DNA of 64,000 nucleotides from Rhodobacteraceae bacterium KLH11 (GCA_000158135.1 DS999531.1:1579774-1643773); one strand, 5' to 3'; positions 17,841 to 26,914 are shown, numbered from the stretch's first letter. Numbers and translations are program-made. The notes: a model not told the origin generated them from the sequence alone.

Positions 17841-19187
17841 GTGGTTGATCTCTTTGTGGAGGAGATTGATCTTGAGGAGACAGGTTTCCAGCGGACGGCG
17901 CCGGCGCGGACAGGGCGGCCCGGCTATCACCCATCGGTCCTGTTAAAGCTGTTCATCTACGGCTATCTGAACCGCGTGCCCTCCAGCCGCGCGCTTGAAC
18001 GGGAGGCTGGTCGCAATGTCGAGGTGATGTGGCTGACCGGGCGGCTCGCGCCCGACCATAAGACAATCGCTGATTTTCGCCGCGATAACGGCCCCGCTAT
18101 TCGGCGAACCTGTGCGCAGTTCGTCGAACTCTGTCGCCGGATTGGGGTGTTAAAGGGGGATTGTGTCGCCATCGACGGCTCCAAGTTCAAGGCGGACAAC
18201 AATCGAGACAAGAACTTCACCAAAGGCAAGATCAAAAGCCGCACGGCCCATCTGGTCGCGAGTATTCAGCGCTACCTTGATGAAATGGTCCGGATCGACC
18301 GTCAGGAAGAGGGTGAGGCCCGAGTCGAGAAGATCGCCAACCTGGCGCAACGCTGCGAGCGCATCCGGCAGGAGATCGCGCGCTTGGTGGACATGGGTGA
18401 GGCGCTCAGGCCGAGCCCGGACAGTCAGATCTCCCTGACTGATCCGGATGCCCGCTCCATGGCCACCAGCGCCAAAGGCAGCGGATTTGTGGGCTACAAC
18501 GCCCAGTCCGCAGTGGATACCGAGACCCATCTGATCGTCACGCATGACGTCATCAACGTCGGGCACGACCGTGAACAGCTGTCGCCGATGGCCAAATCGG
18601 CGAAGGCCGCTCTGGGACGCGGCGAAATGAGCGCGGTCGCTGACAAGGGCTATTTCAGCGGTCGGGAAATCCTGGCCTGTCACCAGGATGGGATCACCAC
18701 AACCCTCCCCCGGCCCGAGACATCCGGCAACCGCAAGAAGGGCCGGTATGTGAAGGCAAACTTTGCCTACGACGCGGGCGAAGATGTGTATCTTTGCCCA
18801 GCAGGTGAGACGCTGACATACCGCTACACGACCGAGGAAAGCGGCTTGTCGGTACGGCGATACTGGACCAATGCCTGTCTGAGTTGTCCGGCCAAAGCGC
18901 GCTGCACAACCGGCAGAGAACGGCGGATCTCCAGGTGGGAACACGAGCATCTGGTGGACCAGATGTGCGACCGATTGAGCCGCGACCCGGCCTTGATGGG
19001 TCTCCGTCGCTCGACCGTCGAACACCCGTTCGGCACGATCAAAGCCTGGATGGGAGCGACGCACTTCCGGATGCGAACGCTCAAGAACGTCCGCACCGAG
19101 ATGGCATTCCATGTCCTCGCCTATAACATCAAACGGATGATCGCCCTGATCGGGGTACGTGGGCTTCTGACAGCCATTCCGACCTAA
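17841..19187 (+). CDS. IS1182-family transposase, probably N-terminally truncated
   Basis: The 448-residue product has the IS1182 layout. An N-terminal DUF772 region (RTGRPGYHPSVLLKLFIYGYLNR in two parts) is followed by a DDE core with aspartates in VAIDGSKFKA and VADKGYFSG, a zinc-finger-like segment (CPAGETL, CLSCPAKARC), and the catalytic glutamate in STVEHPFGTIKAWMG. All catalytic residues are present. Family members start about 25 residues earlier with an ATG. Here the in-frame upstream codons (VDEDNPVR region) run into a TAA near 17777 with no ATG, and only a GTG at 17841 is available. Whether it is active is uncertain. Confidence 0.85.
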   Translation: MVDLFVEEIDLEETGFQRTAPARTGRPGYHPSVLLKLFIYGYLNRVPSSRALEREAGRNVEVMWLTGRLAPDHKTIADFRRDNGPAIRRTCAQFVELCRRIGVLKGDCVAIDGSKFKADNNRDKNFTKGKIKSRTAHLVASIQRYLDEMVRIDRQEEGEARVEKIANLAQRCERIRQEIARLVDMGEALRPSPDSQISLTDPDARSMATSAKGSGFVGYNAQSAVDTETHLIVTHDVINVGHDREQLSPMAKSAKAALGRGEMSAVADKGYFSGREILACHQDGITTTLPRPETSGNRKKGRYVKANFAYDAGEDVYLCPAGETLTYRYTTEESGLSVRRYWTNACLSCPAKARCTTGRERRISRWEHEHLVDQMCDRLSRDPALMGLRRSTVEHPFGTIKAWMGATHFRMRTLKNVRTEMAFHVLAYNIKRMIALIGVRGLLTAIPT

Positions 19188-19769
19188 ACTGGGGCGAACC
19201 GTTCAGATTGTACGGCGGGAAACGCTGTGAGAGCTCAGTTTCCACCCTCCCTCCGGCGCAATAAGCCCCAAAATGGTCTAGAAACCGAAAACCCTAAAGA
19301 ACCCCGCAGAAAACCGTAAAAACCACGAAACCAAAAGAGTTTCCACACAGCCTCAGCCCAAAGCAGTTATGCTCACCCCCAGCGCTGCCAGTGCATCTTC
19401 CAAGTCGACCTGCACGCCATCCCGTCCATGTTGGACTGAGACTTGCTCGATTGGACTCTGTATAATTTCCAAAGCTCCGGTGCGGATCGATTGGTCAGAT
19501 AATCTGACGTTGCAAAGCGTGTGTGAAACCTGCTATGAAAGCGTGTTTTACCTTTTGCGGGTCAAACCGAGTTGACCCCAAAAAATAAAAAATCGACTGA
19601 AGGCCCAATTTCACGAAAGTAAAACCGCCCCGATCACCTGATGGTCTGATAGAGAGCAACCTTGATTTGCGCCTTGCTCAAAGCCTTGGTCCTGCATTAA
19701 TCTAGTCTCGAAAATATCCATCTCGATGGTGGTTAAGCAACGGCGGTCAAATTTGGGAGATCGAAAACC
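19188..19769. other. No clear gene between transposase and glycan locus
   Basis: The first 170 bp are probably the right flank of the IS1182 element; no matching terminal inverted repeat was found by eye. A minus-strand frame without a start at about 19369-19530 ends IIQSPIEQVSVQHGRDGVQV and then DLEDALAALG, which looks protein-like but matches nothing I recognise. The remaining sequence is AT-rich and should hold the promoter of the gene at 19770. Confidence 0.4.
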
Positions 19770-20729
19770 TTGCTTCAAACCATGTTTCGCCGCAGCTCGG
19801 TCATAACACGCAAGCTGACCGAAGCGTTGCTGGATACCGGTGTGGTCAATTTATTCAACCCATCCATTCAAGCGACTGCCGAGGGTTATTCTGCGGCATT
19901 TCGCGGACTGGCCAAAGGTGCACAAAAGCCCTTTGACTCATTTTTGGTGCATTTTGACTCAGATTGCGCCCCGCTCGGCCGGGCGATCAGTCTGGGCGAG
20001 CTGTTCAGATCCCAAATCGGAACGCATGTTTGCGACCCAAAGCTGTTTCGTATCGGCGGGCGGTGCTGGGTGACCTTCAATACCGGGCATTTCGAGCGAC
20101 CAAATCGGATTTTTGTCGCAGTGATTGGCCCTGAGCTTGGGCCACTTCTTGAGGTCGACTACCCTGACCGGACAGAGGTGGAGAAGAACTGGGCATTTTT
20201 TGAACAAGAAGGAAAAATCCATGCCCTCTATGATGCCTGTCCGACCGTCATTCTGCGTGAAAAGTCGCGGCTGGACGGCAAAATCATATTCGAGCGTGTA
20301 ACTGACTGGGATAGCAAGCAAGATGCTTCAAACCAGAAGGCCACCAAACAGCCCAAAGTGACGATCGGCACTCCGCTTGAGTTGCTAGACCCCATGCGCA
20401 ATCTGTATGGCTTTATCGGGCACCGACGCTGGTATTGGCGCGGAAAACGATTGTATCTGGGCAGTCCAATGACGTTGAAACTGGATGCCGAAGGTGCACA
20501 CATTCACACAACGAGCCACATCTGGACGCATTCTTTGCGATCAATGCTTGGTGATCAGACCAAACACAACCCCAACTTGATCAGTTGCACTTACTTTTCC
20601 GGGTTAAGCGTGACGGCGGACAAGGTACTCGTGTCTTATGGCATAAATGACGTTGACTTTTCGCTGGCTGAGATGCCTTTGACATGGTGGAGCAAGCAAA
20701 CAGCTAAGAACAGCAACAGAGGCATGTGA
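19770..20729 (+). CDS. Glycosidase-like beta-propeller protein
   Basis: The 319-residue protein resembles five-bladed beta-propeller glycosidase-like proteins of the GH43/GH130 type. It has an NPSI start block, a YSAAFRG strand, CDPKLFRIGGRCWVTFNTG, an EKNWAFFEQEGKIHALYDACP segment, and a C-terminal SGLSVTADKVLVSYGINDVD. No signal peptide is obvious. It is the first of four overlapping or closely packed genes with a pyruvyl transferase and two glycosyltransferases, so it probably acts in making or trimming a surface glycan. The catalytic residues and substrate cannot be assigned from sequence alone. The first residues (MLQTMFRRSS) could also start at the second ATG. Confidence 0.7.
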   Translation: MLQTMFRRSSVITRKLTEALLDTGVVNLFNPSIQATAEGYSAAFRGLAKGAQKPFDSFLVHFDSDCAPLGRAISLGELFRSQIGTHVCDPKLFRIGGRCWVTFNTGHFERPNRIFVAVIGPELGPLLEVDYPDRTEVEKNWAFFEQEGKIHALYDACPTVILREKSRLDGKIIFERVTDWDSKQDASNQKATKQPKVTIGTPLELLDPMRNLYGFIGHRRWYWRGKRLYLGSPMTLKLDAEGAHIHTTSHIWTHSLRSMLGDQTKHNPNLISCTYFSGLSVTADKVLVSYGINDVDFSLAEMPLTWWSKQTAKNSNRGM

Positions 20730-21580
20730 TGGTGGCAAATGTAAGGGTCTTTTTCTGGCACGACAGAGTGCGCAGCCGCATGCGACTGAATTTCGACCGC
20801 TACACCAAACTCAGAAAATCGACTTGGCGAGAGTTTGGGGTGGGCAATGCTGGCGACATCTTTGCACGCAACCTTGTTTCGCACCACTATCATGGAAGTA
20901 AGGCGCTTAATGTCACGGAAGGGCCCCGGCTTTTGTGCGTGGGCTCCATCGCGCACAAACTTGCCCCTGGTGATATATTGTGTGGAATCGGGTGCAAGGA
21001 TGTCGCTTTTCCGGCTGTCGATCCAGAAACAGTAAAGGTGCAAGGGGTGCGGGGCCCGATTACCGCCACAGCCCTTCACAAAGCTGGTTATGACGTGTCG
21101 CAGATTAAGTGGCATGGCGACCCCGGCCTTAAGATTTCACAAATGTTGAATCCAGAATCAGCGAAACCGGGCCGAGCGATTTTCATTCCGCACTATCGCG
21201 AGCGGGGTATGGTTCGGAAAGTAATTCCCAAATGGATAAATATGGTAGACATTGATGACGACCCACTTCGCATTGGGCGTGAAATTATGCGGGCAGAATT
21301 GGTCTACTCATCGTCCCTTCATGGCATTATCTTCGCACACGCTTTGGGGCGCCCGGTTGTCATGGTCAAACCCGCGACGGAAGAGCCGTTGCTCAAGTTC
21401 GACGACTATTTCTTTGGCGTCGGGCTTGCGCGCCCGCGCTATCTCTCGTCGATTACCGAAGCCGATATTCATACTAAGCCAAATTCGCCCGCATCCTTGT
21501 CGGTTTCGGCCGAGGACCTTATTTTCCCGACAGCGCAAGAACTGGAAAGCCGTGGGATCATGACAACGGAACCCGAATGA
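20729..21580 (+). CDS. Polysaccharide pyruvyl transferase family protein
   Basis: The 283-residue protein has motifs of the CsaB/ExoV pyruvyl transferase family. These are an early NAGD block (GVGNAGDIFARNLV), VRGPITATAL near the middle, HGDPGL, and the hallmark SSLHGIIFAHALGRP near the C-terminal third. Enzymes of this family add pyruvate ketals to sugars of exopolysaccharides or wall polymers using phosphoenolpyruvate. The ATG overlaps the upstream stop codon (TGATG), showing translational coupling. A GTG 3 bp earlier is an alternative start. Confidence 0.88.
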   Translation: MVANVRVFFWHDRVRSRMRLNFDRYTKLRKSTWREFGVGNAGDIFARNLVSHHYHGSKALNVTEGPRLLCVGSIAHKLAPGDILCGIGCKDVAFPAVDPETVKVQGVRGPITATALHKAGYDVSQIKWHGDPGLKISQMLNPESAKPGRAIFIPHYRERGMVRKVIPKWINMVDIDDDPLRIGREIMRAELVYSSSLHGIIFAHALGRPVVMVKPATEEPLLKFDDYFFGVGLARPRYLSSITEADIHTKPNSPASLSVSAEDLIFPTAQELESRGIMTTEPE

Positions 21581-22404
21581 TGGCCGAGACTTTCGACGAT
21601 CCCTCAAAGGTCTGCATTCTTTCAGGCCGGTTTCCCCGGAGCGAGTTTTTGCATCCATGGAACCACTACGCCTATGCCAGACGGCATGGCTATACCTACA
21701 TCAGTTGCGATTGGCCTACCGCTGCTACCAATCGATACATGACAAAATTCATGTACCTCAAACACTATATCAATCATTTCGACTATGTGTTCTGGATCGA
21801 TGATGATGCGTTTTTTATTGATCACAGCAAATCGCTGGACGCGTTTATTCCCAAGGGAGACCGTCTTGCCTCTTTCTGCAAGAGCCCTGCAAACAAGAAA
21901 ATTTTCACCTACCTCAGTTCAGGCCAGTTTTTGATCCGAGGTGGCAAGCGCAGCGAAGATTTTATCGATGCCATTTTGGAAACTTCGCTTGATCAGGTGA
22001 AAACCTGGTGGTCTGAAGATCTGGGCATGTTCACCGGCGGCGATCAGGACGCAATAGTCTATTTGGTGCACGAAAACGACAAGTACTACGACTGCATCGA
22101 GCTGTTTAATTACATGCAGTTCAACAGTCGTCTGGCAGATTTGAACGAAACCCCCAACGACGTATTCTTGCTGCATTTCACAGGACCGCGAGAGACCAAA
22201 ATTGCACATGCGAAAACAGCCGCGAAGATTCTGAAATCTGGCCCTTCACTGGTTCCCGAGCACCTTGAGAAAGAGCTGCTGGGTGGGCGCGGAATGCGAT
22301 CCATCCTAAACGCCATGCGAACAGAACTTTGGCTGCCGGAGCCAAAGAAACGAAAGAGCAAACCGTTCAAACGTTTGAAAAACCTTCTTGGCCGTGCATC
22401 CTAA
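21577..22404 (+). CDS. DXD-type glycosyltransferase
   Basis: The 275-residue protein has a single GT-A-like domain with the metal/nucleotide-sugar motif in YVFWIDDDAFF (near residues 69-79). An aspartate-rich acceptor segment, MFTGGDQDAIVYLVHEND, and a late HFTGPRETK block follow. The pattern resembles GT34-type galactosyl/mannosyl transferases (GMA12/MNN10). The basic C-terminus (KKRKSKPFKRLKNLLG) may bind the membrane. The start overlaps the pyruvyl transferase stop, so the two are coupled. The sugar and acceptor are unknown. Confidence 0.85.
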   Translation: MMAETFDDPSKVCILSGRFPRSEFLHPWNHYAYARRHGYTYISCDWPTAATNRYMTKFMYLKHYINHFDYVFWIDDDAFFIDHSKSLDAFIPKGDRLASFCKSPANKKIFTYLSSGQFLIRGGKRSEDFIDAILETSLDQVKTWWSEDLGMFTGGDQDAIVYLVHENDKYYDCIELFNYMQFNSRLADLNETPNDVFLLHFTGPRETKIAHAKTAAKILKSGPSLVPEHLEKELLGGRGMRSILNAMRTELWLPEPKKRKSKPFKRLKNLLGRAS

Positions 22405-22495
22405 AGTGCGGGAATCTGGACAATCTGGCAACATTGCACAACAGAATGGATCTAGCAGCGATGAATCTGCGTCGACACCTCGGTGGTTGGTACAA

Positions 22496-23698
22496 ATGCA
22501 AAGAAAGTGGAAAAAAATGGGCGATACATCGAACCAATATTCCCTAGAGTCGAGTAGCGGCCGAAACTTCCTTTCTTCTGCGGCCACCGAACGGCTTGGA
22601 ACGGGACACACTTCAATTGCGTCGAAAGCCACAAAGAACCCTGTGAAGGTTCTTTATTGGCCTCGGTATTCAAACCCGTATCAGGATCTTTTCTACGGCG
22701 AAGACTCACCGGCGTTCAGCTCAGAAGCCAAAACAATTTTTGACGCGATTGAGGTGCTCGTAAAAAATCCCTCGGAAACAGTGGTTTTTCATCTTCATTG
22801 GCTGAATTTTTTGTTCAATGGTAAAACGCCAGAAAAACGGGAACGCACCGTAAACACCTTTATCGGCGCGTGTCGAAAATTTTGCGAGGCCGGGGGAACG
22901 CTCGTCTGGACGGTTCATAATTTGGCCGAGCATGACAAGCTTGAAACCGATTTGGAAATGAGTCTGCGCAAAGAACTATGCAGGCTCGCGTCTGCCTTGT
23001 TTGTACATGGATATGCCGCCAAAACCGCTGTGATCGAAAGCCTTCCGGAGGCGGAAGGCAAAATACATAACGTTGTTCATGGACACTATATTGATTGTTA
23101 TCCGAACACGGTACCCAACAAAACAGCGCGCGCAATCGTCGGCCTTTTCAAACCCGCAACCGTTTTTCTAAGCCTTGGATGGATCCGGCCCTATAAGGGG
23201 CTGAATGACCTATGCAGCGCGATGAAGTCCCTAGGGGATGGTTCCAATAAAGCAGAACTCGTTATTGCAGGTAAAATGCGCCCTATAGATGAGTCTTACT
23301 TTGATGACCTCTTCGCAAATGCGCGCAATTTCCGTATCCATGAAGGCTGGGTGTCGGATGAAAATGTTCAAACTTACATGAACGCATCCGACTTTATGGT
23401 CTTGCCCTACAGAGCGTCGCTTACGTCTGGCGCAGCGTTGCTTTCTTTTTCGTTTTCACTGCCGATCATCGCACCCAATATTGGGAGTTTTCCAGAGTTG
23501 ATCCAAGATGGGCAGAACGGGTTTCTGTATGACCCGGACGAAGAAGGTGGACTACAAAAGGTGATGGAACGCGCGATTGCGACTGAGCCCGAAGCTCGAT
23601 CTCAGATGAAACGGGTATCACTGGACACCGCGCTCATCCACGATTGGGACGACGCACGTAAAGCGTTCATCAATGTGATCGACATTGCCATTCAATGA
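22496..23698 (+). CDS. GT4-like glycosyltransferase
   Basis: The protein (about 400 residues) has the GT-B fold of family 4 transferases. The N-terminal domain includes VLYWPRYSNPYQDLF and VVFHLHWLNFL, with VWTVHNLAEHD typical of this fold. The C-terminal domain has FLSLGWIRPYKGLND, FRIHEGWVSDENVQTYMNASDFMVLPYR in two parts, and the donor-binding IAPNIGSFPELI. The start is uncertain. In-frame TTG 22388, ATG 22496 and ATG 22517 are possible, and similarity begins only near 22640. It is the last gene of the glycan locus. Confidence 0.87.
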   Translation: MQRKWKKMGDTSNQYSLESSSGRNFLSSAATERLGTGHTSIASKATKNPVKVLYWPRYSNPYQDLFYGEDSPAFSSEAKTIFDAIEVLVKNPSETVVFHLHWLNFLFNGKTPEKRERTVNTFIGACRKFCEAGGTLVWTVHNLAEHDKLETDLEMSLRKELCRLASALFVHGYAAKTAVIESLPEAEGKIHNVVHGHYIDCYPNTVPNKTARAIVGLFKPATVFLSLGWIRPYKGLNDLCSAMKSLGDGSNKAELVIAGKMRPIDESYFDDLFANARNFRIHEGWVSDENVQTYMNASDFMVLPYRASLTSGAALLSFSFSLPIIAPNIGSFPELIQDGQNGFLYDPDEEGGLQKVMERAIATEPEARSQMKRVSLDTALIHDWDDARKAFINVIDIAIQ

Positions 23699-23964
23699 TA
23701 AATCTTTGGCAACCCTCAGTTTGGAACCGGTTTTTGAACAAACATTCGGTGGATGAATGGAAAGGGTCGAAATTGTAGTGGTAAGACGAGCTCGAAAGTT
23801 GAGCAAGCGGTTTGTTATGGATTAGATGACTTCAGAGCTGCTGTTCGCTGCAGGAGCAGAGTTTATGCAATTTTTGGTGCAAATTGGAATTTCCAACTTT
23901 GACTCTATGAGGTTACGAAAATTCTGCATTGAGTCGGCGAAAGCGGACTTGAATTTACTTCCCA
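23699..23964. other. Intergenic region after the glycan locus
   Basis: No gene or clear terminator is seen here. The sequence is moderately AT-rich and leads into the integrase remnant. Confidence 0.4.
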
Positions 23965-24110
23965 GGATGGCGGGTGATTGGCCCCGGAGGGCATCACGCG
24001 GACACCAAACCCAGCAATCTGGCTGTCCCATACGAAGTAGTCTTTCGCCTCAACCGGTAAGGCTTCTACGGCGCGTTTCCGCGTGTCGAACCCTTCAGGA
24101 TCATCGTTGT
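23965..24110 (-). pseudogene. Tyrosine integrase, N-terminal remnant (DUF4102 arm-binding domain)
   Basis: Minus-strand translation in a frame without a start reads KRAVEALPVEAKDYFVWDSQ followed by IAGFGVRVMPSG. This is the conserved N-terminus of phage/island integrases with a DUF4102 DNA-binding domain. Similarity ends after the MPSG block and the catalytic R-H-R-Y domain is absent. It marks the former presence of an integrated element, consistent with the truncated tRNA-fMet copy near 3205. Confidence 0.75.
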
Positions 24111-24295
24111 ACCATCAGTGCGTAGAGCAGGTCGCGTCGCATCTCCTGAATAGCCACACATGCCTCGACCAAATCTTGCTCGGTCTCAGGAGTAACGGGA
24201 AGTGAGCCCGTGTTGAGAACGGTGACAGTCGAGGTGACCCTGCCAACCAACAGAAACGGATTCTCCACCTCAAGGGCCTGGATCAGGGAGCTGGG
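24101..24295 (-). pseudogene. Fragment of an unrecognised gene upstream of the integrase remnant
   Basis: The minus-strand frame gives 64 residues, with SLIQALEVENPFLLVGRVTS and then PETEQDLVEACVAIQEMRRD, ending in a TGA that overlaps the integrase start region (ATGA-type). The composition is protein-like and the coupling to the integrase is typical of island genes, but I do not recognise the family. There is no start codon; an in-frame TGA precedes it. Confidence 0.45.
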
Positions 24296-24312
24296 TCACA
24301 AGGTATGCTGTA

Positions 24313-25668
24313 TTAAAGACCAGCGGCGACTTCTTTGATCGCGTCGCGCAAGATGTCTTCAATCCGGTCAATCATGACTTCGTCCATGATCAGGGTCGGG
24401 GACAGGATCAGCACGTTGCCCAAGGGTCGCGCGATCAGGCCGCGTTTTTGACAGGCACGGGCCACTTTCAACCCGACTTGCGCGTCATCCGGATAGCTTT
24501 CCTTGGTGGCGCGGTCTTTGACGAACTCGATCCCCATCATGAAATGGCTGCCGCGCACTTCGCCGACCAGTTCGATATCGGTCAGGCTGCGCAGGTTGTT
24601 CTCAAATTGCTTGCCGGTCGTGCGCACACGCTGGGGGATGCCCTCGCGTTCCATAATGGCGATGTTGGTCAGGCCTGCCGCGGCAGCCGCAGGGTGGCCC
24701 GAATAAGTCATGCCATGCAGGAACATGCCATCCGGCCCTGAGATCACCTCGTGAATATCGTCAGAGACGATCGTGGCCGACAGAGGTTGATAGCCCGAGG
24801 TCAGACCCTTGGCGGTCGTGATGATGTCGGGCACCATGTCGAACACATCCTCGGACGCAAAGAAATGACCAAGACGGCCGAAGGCGGTAACCACCTCGTC
24901 GGCGACATATTTGATGTCATTGGCTTGGCAGACCTCCCACGCGCGTTTGTGATAGCCGTTGGGTGCTGTCACAACACCGCCCGCACCCTGAATGGGTTCG
25001 GCGATGAAGGCACAGATGTTCTCGGCACCGATCCGCTCGATGCTTTGTTTCAGGTCGTCGATCAGGGCATCGAGGAACTCACCCTCGGTCATCTCACCAC
25101 CTTCACGCCAGAAATGCGGTGAGCGCAGGTGATGCACCAGGTCATTGGCCGTATGCCAGCCTTCGGAATAACCAGGCGTGGTCATCGCCATCGCCAGATG
25201 GGTCGAGCCGTGATAGGCCCCGTGCCGCGACAGGACCAGCTTCTTTTCCGGCTTGCCCTTGCGGATGTTATAATGATGCAGCATCCGAATGGCGCTGTCA
25301 TTGGCGACCGAACCGGAATTGCCGAAATACACTGCGTTCAGATGACCCGGGGCAAGGCTTGTGATCTTTTCGGCCAGTGCCGCCGCCGCAGGATGGGTGA
25401 AGTTGTAGAAGGTCGAATAATAATCCAGCGTTTGAAGCTGCTCGGTGATCGCCGAAATCATTTCTTCATTGCCGTGGCCGATATTGACGCACCACAAACC
25501 GCCGATCCCGTCGATCAGCTCGGTTCCGTCGCTGTCATATACATAAGCGCCTTTTGCCCGCGAGATCACGGTGCGCGCGCCTTGCTGTTTCAGCGCGTTC
25601 AGGTCTGCGAAGGACTGAATCAGGTGATCGTCCTGAGTAAGAATGTCGAGCGTATCTTTGATCATCAT
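24313..25668 (-). CDS. Class III PLP aminotransferase (omega-amino acid/polyamine--pyruvate type)
   Basis: The 451-residue enzyme is a fold-type I, class III aminotransferase. It shows FGNSGSVANDSAIRM (phosphate-binding region), SRHGAYHGST, the cofactor aspartate D257 in VADEV, and the Schiff-base lysine K287 in TTAKGLTSGYQPLSA. Close relatives include putrescine-, beta-alanine- and taurine-pyruvate aminotransferases, which convert a terminal amine to an aldehyde. It is divergent from a LuxR-type regulator and next to a flavin monooxygenase, PuuC-like aldehyde dehydrogenase and polyamine transporter, so a diamine or omega-amino acid substrate is likely. The ATG at 25668 follows AAGAGGG. Confidence 0.93.
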   Translation of the reverse strand: MMIKDTLDILTQDDHLIQSFADLNALKQQGARTVISRAKGAYVYDSDGTELIDGIGGLWCVNIGHGNEEMISAITEQLQTLDYYSTFYNFTHPAAAALAEKITSLAPGHLNAVYFGNSGSVANDSAIRMLHHYNIRKGKPEKKLVLSRHGAYHGSTHLAMAMTTPGYSEGWHTANDLVHHLRSPHFWREGGEMTEGEFLDALIDDLKQSIERIGAENICAFIAEPIQGAGGVVTAPNGYHKRAWEVCQANDIKYVADEVVTAFGRLGHFFASEDVFDMVPDIITTAKGLTSGYQPLSATIVSDDIHEVISGPDGMFLHGMTYSGHPAAAAAGLTNIAIMEREGIPQRVRTTGKQFENNLRSLTDIELVGEVRGSHFMMGIEFVKDRATKESYPDDAQVGLKVARACQKRGLIARPLGNVLILSPTLIMDEVMIDRIEDILRDAIKEVAAGL

Positions 25669-25779
25669 CAACCCTCTTGTTTTTTCTATGTTACTTCGTG
25701 GATGTAGCGAGGCCCGCAGGCCCGCAGTTGCACAGGCATACCACCCACTTTCAGGAAAAAGGTTACTTTGACATATTTA

Positions 25780-25795
25780 GGGGGTATATACCCCC
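25780..25795. promoter_or_regulatory. Perfect 16-bp palindrome in front of the luxR-type gene
   Basis: GGGGGTATATACCCCC is a perfect palindrome ending 16 bp before the regulator ATG at 25812 and lying in the region shared with the divergent aminotransferase. Its core GGTATATACC recurs at 37245-37254, just upstream of the polyamine transporter operon. It is a strong candidate operator for the LuxR-type protein or for another regulator of the locus. A TTGACA at 25768-25773 could be a -35 box. Confidence 0.6.
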
Positions 25796-25811
25796 AAAGG
25801 GGTACCTGAGA

Positions 25812-26624
25812 ATGTCACCAATCCCAGCACCAGAGGTTTTATCGGCTGCAATACTGGCAATCGGATCAGAGCGTTTCGGCGACAGGCTGTCTCATTGGCT
25901 GGATGCGACATGCTCATTCGACAACTTCGCGATTATCGCCTTTTTTCGAAACAGCAACCCGCAGGTCCTGATGACCCGGGCCCGGGACACCCGGGTTTTT
26001 GAACGTATCGGCAGCCATTATGTCAAAGGGTCCTATCTGCTGGACCCGTTCTTCGGCCTGCATCAACGAGGCGCGGCGGATGGGCTTTATCGTTTGACGG
26101 ATATTGCCCCCGATCAGTTTCAGCGTAACGAGTATTTCAAGTCTTACTACAGGAACACCACACTGACGGATGAGCTTGCATTTTTCGCAAGTCTCACCCC
26201 CTCCAGTTCGATTACGGTTTGTATTGGCCGGGATGCAACCACCGCTTCGCGATTCTCGTCCAGGGATTACAATACAGCCAAACAGGTTGCACCGGTGGTC
26301 AACGCGCTCGTCCGGATGAACTGGTCCGATATCAAGTGCCCGAACGAGGACGAGCCCGGGGATATCGCTGACCAGCTACGCCGCCGCTTGTCCGCCGAGA
26401 AAGACATCAGCCTGAGCCCAAGACAGGCCCAGGTGGCGCTTTTGATTCTGCAGGGGCATTCGTCGATTTCCATCGGGCTGACGCTGGGGATCAGCCCGCA
26501 GACCGTCAAGGTATTGCGCAAGCAGCTTTACCGGAAATGCCAGATTTCATCGCAGGGTGAGCTGTATTACCTGATAGCGCGTTACCTGTCAGAAAGCGGG
26601 CAACTGGCGGGGAAATCAACGTAA
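25812..26624 (+). CDS. LuxR-family (GerE HTH) transcriptional regulator
   Basis: The 270-residue protein has a C-terminal LuxR/GerE helix-turn-helix at about residues 195-255 (LSPRQAQVALLILQGHSSIS and then IGLTLGISPQTVKVLRKQLYRK). The N-terminal region of about 190 residues has no domain I can name with confidence and lacks an obvious receiver domain or autoinducer-binding tryptophan pattern. The ATG at 25812 (MSPIPAPEV) was chosen since the longer frame crosses the palindromic operator. It is divergent from the aminotransferase and upstream of the flavin monooxygenase operon, so it probably controls amine catabolism here. Confidence 0.9.
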   Translation: MSPIPAPEVLSAAILAIGSERFGDRLSHWLDATCSFDNFAIIAFFRNSNPQVLMTRARDTRVFERIGSHYVKGSYLLDPFFGLHQRGAADGLYRLTDIAPDQFQRNEYFKSYYRNTTLTDELAFFASLTPSSSITVCIGRDATTASRFSSRDYNTAKQVAPVVNALVRMNWSDIKCPNEDEPGDIADQLRRRLSAEKDISLSPRQAQVALLILQGHSSISIGLTLGISPQTVKVLRKQLYRKCQISSQGELYYLIARYLSESGQLAGKST

Positions 26625-26635
26625 CACCCGGAAGG

Positions 26636-26650
26636 TTAGCCAAAGCCTAA
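26636..26650. promoter_or_regulatory. TTAG-N7-CTAA motif, copy 1
   Basis: The 15-bp inverted repeat TTAGCCAAAGCCTAA lies in the 290-bp gap between the luxR-type gene and the flavin monooxygenase operon, which otherwise holds no gene. Its inner pair is a T-N11-A, as preferred by LysR regulators. Identical architecture recurs at 31877 and 37296 in front of the other operons of this locus. Confidence 0.5.
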
Positions 26651-26914
26651 TTAAGAATAAGTTAGACAGTAATTTCGCTGGTTCCGAACTTGTGAAACCT
26701 TGTCCCGGAAACGTGCAAAACGTGCTCTGGCGGCACAGAAGGCGGGGCCTTTATCCCGGTATTGGTCAACCCAATGGGTCCGCGCTGACGCTCAGGTCTT
26801 GAATATAAAACGTTTGGCCCCTTGTGGCCGCGCGTTCCCCAGGACCGGCACAATATGCGCGATGGCAATGACCTCTCGGGGTCAATTCGAGACGCAGATA
26901 TAGGGAACCGAGAC

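Noticed and set aside
19369-19575. Plus- and minus-strand frames before the glycan locus
   Set aside because: The plus-strand product looks random. The minus-strand one is protein-like but lacks a start and any recognised similarity.
23826-24125. 99-codon plus-strand frame overlapping the integrase remnant
   Set aside because: The opposite strand carries a clear integrase N-terminal sequence, so this frame is an accidental antisense one.
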